Below are positions 6,871 through 12,500 of a stretch of 12,500 bases of DNA, in pieces. Origin of the DNA: Hirudo medicinalis. Taxonomy: Eukaryota; Annelida; Clitellata; Hirudinida; Hirudinidae. Numbering within the stretch: the first letter of the stretch is position 1; each line of letters opens with the position of its first letter. The stretch spans positions 15,519-28,018 of the forward strand of contig MPNW01001538.1 of assembly GCA_011800805.1 (NCBI GenBank), given 5' to 3'. The position numbers and the translations under genes are program-made. The notes beneath the pieces were generated by a model. It had not been told where the DNA came from, made no database searches, and was given only the letters and a program-made list of their open reading frames with translations.

Positions 6871-6970
6871 TAAACAAGATAAAGCGGCTAATAAAAACCC
6901 TTATGTGAGTGAGTTCACGCCAGCTTTACGATGGGGCCTTTGATAACGCTGGTTATGGCAGCTGCTGTGA

Positions 6971-7028
6971 AGATAATGATGATACTGATGACGATGATGA
7001 TGACGGTGACGATGATGAAGATGAAGGC
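6971..7028. repeat. GAT/GAC trinucleotide microsatellite, interrupted
   Basis: GAT units with GAC, GGT and GAAG variants. On the minus strand this reads as a serine-rich tail of a short open frame. Confidence 0.85.
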
Positions 7029-7320
7029 GAATACACGAAGGTGCCCATGATTACATTATAAGTATCACTTAGATTCCAAATTGCACTCCTTTCCTCACTC
7101 CAGGGGAGTGCGGATAAAAAGCACTCGGCTGGAATGTTGTGCTCACGAGTTGTAATAACCAGATAATGATACCACGACCTGTCTGTCTGTTTTAAGGCCT
7201 TGATGGACTCAGAAAGCATGAGAAAGAGCTGGCAAAGGATGGTGATGATCTATACTGTGACGTCTGCTTCAAAGGAAACCAAAGTTGGGAAATCATTTGC
7301 ACGTGAACATCCAGATGATG
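7029..7320. other. Unique sequence without a supported gene
   Basis: A minus-strand open frame of 88 codons covers about 6953-7219, but its C-terminal third is the GAT array. Its remaining residues show no recognisable motif. Nothing else is seen. Confidence 0.3.
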
Positions 7321-7397
7321 GAAAGAGCGAGAAAGAAAGACAAATAAGGAGGGGGGAGAGAGGAGGGAAGGATTGATTGATTGAATGAATGAATGAA
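7321..7397. repeat. Purine-rich GA tract and ATTG/AATG tetranucleotide run
   Basis: The plus strand is almost wholly purine at 7321-7373, with GAAA and GGGGGGAGAGAGG patches. It is followed by three ATTG and three to four AATG units. Long homopurine tracts can adopt triplex (H-DNA) structure if mirror-symmetric, but no clear mirror repeat is visible. Confidence 0.6.
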
Positions 7398-7880
7398 GGT
7401 AAAAAGGAACATTAGGAATGAACATTGAGTGTTTGTGAAACTCTAGAAAAGGCTCTTAAAAATCACTGTTCCCCTCCACAAAAACTCAAAAACCTCGGTC
7501 TTCAAAGAGATGAAGCCAGAAACGATGGTGGAAAAAAAGTCCCCAGAAAGTCCCTTGGGCTGGTGAGGATTCTCCCAAAAAATCTTAGCCAACAAGAAGA
7601 GCAACACATCCCCATCGGTGACCTATTAAGCTCGACCCACGTGTGCTCTCCATAAATCACCCTCTAGCCTTCCGGGGCACAAAGACCCCCAGAGAAAAGT
7701 ACAACAGGAAGGTTTCAACAGGGAGACAAAGGGAGTAGGGAACATTAGCAGGTGATTAATGGAAAATCACTATCTGTCCTCTCGAATTCGTGTCTTTCAA
7801 CTTTTATTTCCGTGGCGCGCTGCGAGGCAGACGATTGTTGCAGCTGGTCGAACAAAAAAAATTATGATGACGAATTGATT
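7398..7880. other. No supported gene; short open frame only
   Basis: A plus frame at 7425-7652 is open for 76 codons. It starts right after a stop with no ATG at its head, is Lys/Ser/Pro-rich and carries no motif I recognise. A-rich homopolymers near 7530 and 7575 lower its credibility. The rest holds nothing I can identify. Confidence 0.35.
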
Positions 7881-8031
7881 TGTTGTTGTCGTTATTATTA
7901 TAATTGTTTTTATTGTTATAATTATTATATAATTATAATAATAATAATTATTATTATTATTAATATATATTACTATTATTATTATAATTGTTGTTATTGC
8001 TGTTATTATTATTACTATTATTTGTATTATT
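7881..8031. repeat. ATT/AAT-rich low-complexity region
   Basis: About 150 bp of TTG, TTA, ATT and AAT units switch strand orientation from TTA-type to ATA-type and back. The switch creates the palindrome annotated separately. All frames give poly-Tyr, poly-Ile or poly-Asn. Confidence 0.9.
7935..7960. repeat. 26-bp perfect palindrome, no spacer
   Basis: Thirteen consecutive bases on each side of the centre at 7947/7948 pair perfectly (ATAATAATAATAA-type arm against its complement). It arises where an ATA run meets a TAT run. Such AT-only palindromes can extrude cruciforms and are known to be unstable. Confidence 0.85.
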
Positions 8032-8179
8032 CTCTTGAAATAAATTTCCAATAAGTACAAATTATTTTTGAGCCTCTCATGTCACCACTTCACAACACTC
8101 TCAAACAAATTGTTCCTGGGAACTCCCCCATCCTTCTAACAAGGGCACCTTTTTTTTACATTTATAAAGTCGTTAGGGA

Positions 8180-8275
8180 AAATAATAATAATAGTAATAA
8201 TAATAATAATAACAATAACAATAATAATGATAATGATAATGATGATAATAATAATAATAAAAAATATTAATAATA
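8180..8275. repeat. AAT/AAC/GAT trinucleotide microsatellite
   Basis: AAT units predominate, with AAC, AGT and GAT variants, ending in AAAAATATTAATAATAAC. The plus frame is poly-Asn/Asp. Confidence 0.9.
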
Positions 8276-8280
8276 ACTGC

Positions 8281-8346
8281 CATGACAACGACAACGACGT
8301 CGACGACGACATGATGATGACGACGATGACGATGACGTTGATGATG
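8281..8346. repeat. GAC/ACG and GAT trinucleotide array, CpG-bearing
   Basis: AACG, ACG and ATG units contain more than ten CpG dinucleotides in 66 bp, unlike the AT-only array just upstream. CGACGTCG at its centre is a short perfect palindrome. Confidence 0.75.
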
Positions 8347-8804
8347 CAACGGTTGTTCTCCTGAATTGATTGAAAATAACAGCTTGGAAATATTTCGGTG
8401 CTTTTTAGATGTAATTACAAATAAATCAAGTAAATGATCGTGAATAATTGTTATGGATTGTAAATAAATTCATCGTCATGTCTCTTATGATTTGTGACGG
8501 ACGGACGTACAAGGATGAACGTGTACAGTGTTATTATTCGTCACAAGATGTCAAAAACAAGTTGTGAATAAAGTTTCATTACAATCCTATTGATGAAAAC
8601 AATTTTCGTTTGTTAGACTCGAGACATTTTGAGAAACATTTAGCATATTAAATCGAATTAAATCCGATGAATTTGAAATTACAATAATAAATATAAATGA
8701 ATAATAGTGTATCAAAAACATGACCTACAAATAATATTATTATGCAGTTAATAAACGAAGTCCAACAACCGCTAAACCGTTAATTTGACAAATTGAAGTG
8801 CTAA
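8347..8804. other. AT-rich region, no gene recognised
   Basis: No long frame or RNA gene. AATAAA-type strings occur at several points (for example near 8421, 8463, 8567 and 8751), but without a gene upstream they cannot be called poly(A) signals. GACGGACGGACG is a small GACG cluster near 8497. Confidence 0.4.
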
Positions 8805-9212
8805 TCACAGAGAAGTCAGACAACACTCACCACACTTACACAACAACAGCAACAGCAACAACAACAACAACAACAACAACTACAACAACAACAGCGGGAC
8901 AATAATTTTCAGAATACAAAACAGAAGCTGTGTTGCATGCACGCACAATCTCACGCACAAGCGCACACATTAGCGCAGGTAACGCCAGGTACGCCTGGAA
9001 AAGCGGTAGAACTTCGTGCGGAAACAAGCAAAAAAAATATGGAAAAATGTTTTAATATTCCCGAGGAAATTATCCAGCCTCACGAACGACGTGCAGAATC
9101 AGAAGGAGCGAAGCAAGCCAAACATGAGCGTTTGTTCGCGTACATCTTCATCAGAGATTCCACCAACTTTACTTTTGTGGAAAACAAGCTTTTTTTCATT
9201 TTTAGTTATAAA
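8805..9212 (+). CDS. Candidate exon or ORF with a glutamine tract, unknown protein (136 codons)
   Basis: One plus frame is open from after TAA 8802-8804 to TAA 9213-9215. I do not recognise the protein. In order it has about 12 Ser/Thr/Gln/Leu residues and a Gln tract (13 Gln, Leu, 4 Gln, from mixed CAA/CAG codons at 8841-8894). Next comes a Cys-Cys-Met-His segment at the only early ATG (8937), then a His/Ala/Gln stretch and about 60 charged residues with several Glu/Arg/Lys. A hydrophobic end rich in Phe and Ile closes it. After the CAA array the frame is not repetitive and is less AT-rich than its flanks. Donor-like CGCAG|GTAACG (junction 8978/8979) and CCAG|GTACGC (8988/8989) would end an exon soon after the Gln tract. 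Start, splicing and function are unknown. Confidence 0.22.
8841..8894. repeat. CAA/CAG trinucleotide microsatellite
   Basis: Eighteen codon-length units, all CAA or CAG except one CTA. CAG interruptions lie near both ends. Mixed CAA/CAG codons are common in real glutamine tracts but also in non-coding arrays. Confidence 0.9.
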
Positions 9213-9287
9213 TAAATATTCTTATAAAATAAGAATTAATTCCTTCCATTAATCCAACATTCAACAGTCTTGGAATAATGGTAAAAT

Positions 9288-9480
9288 TACAAGGCAGTGA
9301 TTAGGAATATCCTTAGCCATGCGGGGTACCCAGAGGATGGCGGTTCGAATTCTGCTCTAATCCAAAAAGGATAATTCACCACATCACAGGGTGGTGTGAA
9401 GGTTAGGACTGTGGTCGACCCTGTGGGCGTGAATAGGGTAGTAGGAAAGTTGTCACAGCCCAGTTTGTGTTTTTGTTGGA
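9288..9480 (+). mobile_element. Possible second tRNA-derived SINE (head plus uncertain body)
   Basis: The head reads GGCAGTGATTAGG (A-box-like, 9293-9305), then CATGCGGGGTACCC, then the B box GGTTCGAATTC (9342-9352). This follows the order of a tRNA gene with D-arm, anticodon region and T-arm, and a box spacing of about 45-49 bp. After it come about 120 bp with GTGGTGTGAAGG and GTGGGCGTGAATAGGG, ending in GTTTTTGTTGG. No clear target-site duplication or tail repeat was found, so the right end is a guess. It shares no obvious body with the element at 5252-5444. Confidence 0.4.
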
Positions 9481-10150
9481 GTTCTTTGTTCCTTGTCGGT
9501 TGTATTCATCAGTTTATTAGATTATCAGGCGCATTCATTAGGCCAATGTGACCGTTAATTCATCTTTAGGCTCGATTTCTCATTCTGTAGAATTCACTTT
9601 GATTCATTTATTGCAATTCACGGCCTCATGACTTGATTCACTCCTTCACTTCTCTCTCAAATTCATTTGCAGCATCCACACAAACAAGTATTTAAAAATA
9701 AACCATTGAAAATTTATGGCCTGCTTTCTGATCCAAAAAAAAAATAATTCAGTTTTATGGAGTGTGGAAAACCTTCTTAAGGCCTTCATTATTAAGTTCC
9801 AGGTCCTGGGATTCCACATTCTCCTTGGAAATGTAAGAGCAGCTTGGAATAGGATCCCGTCATGGAGAGCTCTGGGTTTTGGATTTATGATGGGGTGAAA
9901 AATCCAAATTTATGAAATAAAAAAATTAACACAAAATTGTTCCAAGTTTATTTTTAGAAAGTGAAATGAAACGTCTTTCCTACTTATTTAAAAAAAAAAA
10001 ATTCGACATTCTCCAAAGAATGAATTTGATTTATCGAACAAATTATCATTTGAGATTATGTTTTAACGAAGTACATCGATTTTAGAAATCTTCCTCTTGA
10101 AAGACAAAACTTAGATCTGGAGTTGATTGAAATATTTTTTTTAAATTGAT
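9481..10150. other. AT-rich region, no gene recognised
   Basis: A plus frame at 9716-9895 (60 codons, ATG start) holds no motif I know and is most likely chance. CCAGGTCCTGG near 9798-9808 is a short near-palindrome. Poly-A runs lie near 9736 and 9990. Confidence 0.35.
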
Positions 10151-10151
10151 A

Positions 10152-10188
<37 letters not shown>

Positions 10189-10221
10189 CTTAATAATAAT
10201 AATAACAATAATAATATTATT
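10151..10221. repeat. AAT trinucleotide microsatellite
   Basis: About 22 AAT units with one CTT interruption and AAC variants. It reads as poly-Leu on the minus strand by phase. Confidence 0.92.
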
Positions 10222-10266
10222 GATAATAAACATATTTGCAATCAGTATCAGAACCATCCATATGTC

Positions 10267-10607
10267 ATGTTATTCAAAAATGCTAAAATGTTTAGAATGT
10301 TTTTTTCAAAATTATTTTCCGAGTTAATTAGAGAATGTCTGATGAGAACTGCTGCTTCGTTCGTTCGCTTGAAAACTTTAATCTCATTCCCCATGGGGAG
10401 GGTGGCTGAAGGTGCACGAAGGATGCAATCATCAAAGAAACCTCTATTACCACCACCATCATCAACATCATCATCACCATCAGCAGCATCAGCAACCCTC
10501 TTACATCCAGACAGACCTGGCTGCAACACCACATGTATTCGTCAGGGTCGACTCATCATCAAAATATTGAAAGACAACGGTCGTCATATCTTTAAGAGCG
10601 CCGCATT
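10267..10607 (+). CDS. Weak ORF candidate, unknown protein, running into a repeat and an N
   Basis: An ATG frame is open from 10267 through mostly non-repetitive codons to the N at 10608, then continues through the CAT array. About the first 50 residues are rich in Phe, Leu, Lys and Arg. An amphipathic, targeting-like reading is possible, but Glu residues argue against a classical mitochondrial presequence. A Pro/Ser run follows from the CCA/TCA repeat (10447-10494), then a Cys-containing segment ending before the N. There is no recognisable domain. The minus strand is also open here, so directional support is poor. Confidence 0.15.
10388..10399. other. 12-bp perfect palindrome TCCCCATGGGGA
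   Basis: A spacerless palindrome in otherwise ordinary sequence. It could be a dimeric protein-binding site or chance, since a 12-bp palindrome is expected a few times in a window of this size. Confidence 0.4.
10447..10494. repeat. CCA/TCA/GCA trinucleotide tract
   Basis: CCACCACCATCATCAACATC units followed by CAGCAGCATCAGCAA. This is a degenerate C-A-rich relative of the larger array at 10615-10777. Confidence 0.7.
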
Positions 10608-10614
10608 NCACATC

Positions 10615-10649
10615 AGCAGCATCATCATCATCATCATCATCATCATCAT

Positions 10650-10704
<55 letters not shown>

Positions 10705-10777
10705 CCACCACCACCATCATCATCACGATAATCATCATCATCATAATCACCACCATCACTATCATCATCACCATCAT
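10615..10777. repeat. Long CAT/ATC array with CAC and AAT variants
   Basis: A near-pure ATC run (10620-10703) has a single phase break, CATCATA|TCATCAT, at about 10649. It passes into CACCACCACCAC and then into mixed CACGATAATC and AATCACC units. The assembly N at 10608 lies just upstream, consistent with difficulty in assembling or reading this array. Confidence 0.95.
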
Positions 10778-11096
10778 CCTTCTGCTCAGTTCGAGAGAAA
10801 TTATAGGACATTAGGAGGCATGAAACTTTATCCCTCATAAACGTTATCCTGGCTCCTTTAGACCTGCCAATCCCCCCACCCTGGAAAAGAGGAAAAGCAT
10901 CGTTGGACTTTAATGACTTCTTTTCCATGGTGCTTTGAACGTCAGTAGTGACCGGTGGATCGGTCCTATGGGGTCCTCGTAGGAGGGCGTTTGTGGGCCC
11001 CCGATTTGGGGCCTTAAAAAGCGCCCCAATCAGTCCTGTTTTCATCGATTGTTGATGTTCGTTGAATGGGAGACTGGCGTCATTGTTATGCGTCAT
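10778..11096 (-). CDS. Weak minus-strand ORF candidate feeding an Asp tract
   Basis: On the minus strand an ATG-led frame (first Met near 11096) is open for about 105 non-repeat codons and then enters an Asp/Gly-rich run encoded by the CAT array. The non-repeat part is basic and Gly/Pro-rich, with RGP and GGGIGR segments, and has no membrane helix. I recognise no family. Acidic Asp tracts do occur in real proteins, but here the tract is just the microsatellite read in one phase. At 10996-11013 GGCCCC and GGGGCC form a 6-bp hairpin stem with a 6-base loop. Splice evidence is lacking. Confidence 0.15.
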
Positions 11097-11197
11097 TAAG
11101 AGGCCTTTGTGTTGTTGTAGCACGCAGTTTACTTAATTGTAATGCGATGTGTTTCTATTTTTAGTAATTAATAATTGTCTGAATGAAAATGTAACTT

Positions 11198-11336
11198 ATG
11201 ATGATGATGATGGTGGTGGTGGTGGTGGTGATGATGATGGTGATGATGATGGTGATGATGATGATGATGATTATGATGATGATGACGACGACGACGACGA
11301 CGACGACAAAGAAATGGTAATGATGACGATTGTGAC

Positions 11337-11368
<32 letters not shown>

Positions 11369-11371
11369 CGA
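11198..11371. repeat. Long GAT array with GGT and GAC blocks
   Basis: A GAT block passes to six GGT, mixed GAT/GGT, GAT, then a pure GAC run at about 11283-11307. Unique AAAGAAATGGTAATG follows, then GAT again. The orientation is opposite to the array at 10615-10777. In one plus frame the first 110 bp encode only Asp and Gly with one Tyr, then the phase slips. Confidence 0.95.
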
Positions 11372-11870
11372 TAACAGAGGGAGGCAAGCTCACCCGGCAA
11401 ATAATGTGAACGAAGGTACCTCTCAAACGTGAAAGCATCAAAATCCACGTTCTGTAATTGAAGTTTTACTCATGAAAAAGAAATCCTAATTGAACATTTC
11501 AAGAGAGATTCTAATGTCAGAAATTCTCTCAGTTCTTTTCACTCACTCGAAGACCAAAGAAGTTTTCAAAAGGACTTTCAGAAATACTGAGTAATGCGAT
11601 TTGTTTTTTCGTTGTTATTTTTTTTTTGTTGAAGTAAAAACTCAGACGACATGTTGGCGTATATAATTTCAAACTCCTTCAGAAGAATTTTGTATTTTTG
11701 AGGAACTTTAGATTTGAAAGGAGCCTCCTTCCCAAGCATTCAGCCCATCCCCCTCTTTAATTGGCTCGGACTTTGAACCCAACATGGAAATTGAAAATAA
11801 ACGTCCTGAGAACAGATGCTACCAACACCACCTGCCAATTTATTGAGCAGGAAAGTGACGCACTGCCTGA
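11372..11870. other. AT-rich region, no supported gene
   Basis: T and A homopolymers lie near 11610-11628, and no array is present. A 20-codon frame from ATG 11784 is too short to support. The sequence becomes more A-rich toward the coiled-coil segment. Confidence 0.35.
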
Positions 11871-12500
11871 AGCTTTTTGCGCCTTAAATTGGTGACAAGA
11901 GGAAAACGAATGAAAAAAAAAGAGGAGAGAGAAAAATTATTCCTCGAAAATAAAGATATAAATATGCGAACGAATATTTCTGAATTAACAATGTCGACCT
12001 AACTTCTCGGTTTTCATTCGCGTGAGATTTGCTTGAAAGAAAATGAAGATTGCCTGGAGAAATTTGCAGAAGGAAACGAAAAAGAATCAAAGGAGCAATC
12101 GAAAAACCTAACCGAGGATATTTCAGAGCTTAAACAGATTATCAGGACAACTGATAAGTTGGTTGGTGCATTTAAAGAACGAGGAAAACAAATTGAAGAG
12201 CTTCAGCAGAACTTGAAGAAGCTAAATGAAGTTCTATAAAGAAAAAGTTGGACGAGAACAAACGAAAAATCAAACAACGGTCAAGCTTCATTGAAAATAA
12301 GCTTGAAACCTTGATTACAGATGTCGAGAAAGTCCAAGACTCAGGGACAGAAAGAAAATCAAAAAATAGAAATCAACAATGAGAGACAAAGAAGTCAAAG
12401 CAACATCAGTCTACAACTTGATGCTGGAAAGTCAAAAGAAAAAGAACTTGTGTCAAAGCCTCTGAAAAAAGTAACAGGCAAAAATGTAGAAAAAGATCCT
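11871..12500 (+). pseudogene. Broken or error-containing coiled-coil coding segment, 3' end outside the window
   Basis: The product is unnamed but looks genuinely coding: A-rich, full of Glu, Lys, Gln, Asn and Leu in coiled-coil style, with no simple repeat. Frame 0 (starts divisible by 3) is open 11871-11999, with ATG at 11910 and a KKKEEREK start. It hits TAA at 12000-12002, then is open 12003-12236 (including ISELKQIIRTTDKLV and KQIEELQQNLKKLNEVL). After TAA 12237-12239 the same style continues in another frame (starts 3n+2) at 12230-12379, with KKKLDENKRKIKQ and FIENKLETLITDVEKV. From about 12350 it returns to frame 0 (KENQKIEINNERQ) and stays open to 12500. The shifts are -1 then +1, with no net change. 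This could be a decayed gene, two base-calling errors, or exons with short introns. Golgin-, kinesin- or myosin-tail-like coiled coils cannot be told apart here. Confidence 0.5.

Noticed and set aside
7425..7655. 76-codon Lys/Ser-rich plus-strand frame as a gene
   Set aside because: There is no ATG at its head, no splice context and no recognised motif. The length is within chance for this region.
7752..8060. Long Tyr/Ile/Asn-rich open frames on both strands
   Set aside because: They coincide with the AT-rich low-complexity tract, and the composition is explained by ATT/AAT units.
10996..11013. Histone mRNA-type 3' stem-loop
   Set aside because: The 6-bp GGCCCC/GGGGCC stem has the wrong sequence and a 6-base rather than 4-base loop, and no histone coding sequence is upstream.
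11884..12090. Minus-strand Phe/Leu/Ser-rich frame of 68 codons
   Set aside because: It is antisense to the A-rich coiled-coil segment, and its hydrophobic composition mirrors the A-rich plus strand.

Overview
This window looks like non-coding or intron-rich nuclear DNA from an animal, most likely an invertebrate. It is AT-rich and holds no complete protein-coding gene that I can name. By hand tally, about a fifth of it is simple tandem repeat. There are no prokaryotic operons, Shine-Dalgarno-led gene strings, CRISPR arrays, phage genes or IS elements. One N is present at 10608, so this is assembled draft sequence. I cannot assign a species or phylum. The evidence for a eukaryote is the microsatellite density, tRNA-derived SINE-like retroposons with Pol III A and B boxes, isolated exon-sized open frames ending near splice-donor-like sequence, and the lack of long uninterrupted ORFs.

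Layout. Bases 1-700 hold ATC/GAT and CTT arrays and a G-quadruplex-capable tract. Bases 860-1034 are a TCAC-type tetranucleotide array. Bases 1035-2130 are unique AT-rich DNA with a possible TATA/Inr pair. Bases 2133-2906 carry a CAT array and four copies of a 17-bp unit. Bases 3190-3680 hold tRNA-like promoter fragments, (GT)18, an AAT array and a TTCA array. Bases 3919-4302 form an exact-register minisatellite of 24 units of 16 bp with a 48-bp higher-order pattern. Bases 4704-5066 are an orphan open frame. Bases 5252-5444 are a probable SINE on the minus strand with near-matching 9-bp flanks. Bases 5542-6230 hold more arrays and a second G-quadruplex motif. Bases 6484-6873 are a repeat-built ORF. 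Bases 7030-8350 are AT-rich arrays with a 26-bp perfect palindrome. Bases 8805-9212 are a glutamine-rich open frame. Bases 9288-9480 are a second SINE-like head. Bases 10150-11371 hold two long, oppositely oriented ATC arrays around non-repeat open frames. Bases 11871-12500 hold A-rich coiled-coil coding sequence broken by stops and frame changes, running off the end.

The best coding candidates are the coiled-coil segment at the 3' edge and, much more weakly, the glutamine-rich frame. There is no evidence that the genes here form a functional system. The most distinctive structures are the 16-bp/48-bp minisatellite and the SINE at 5252-5444.
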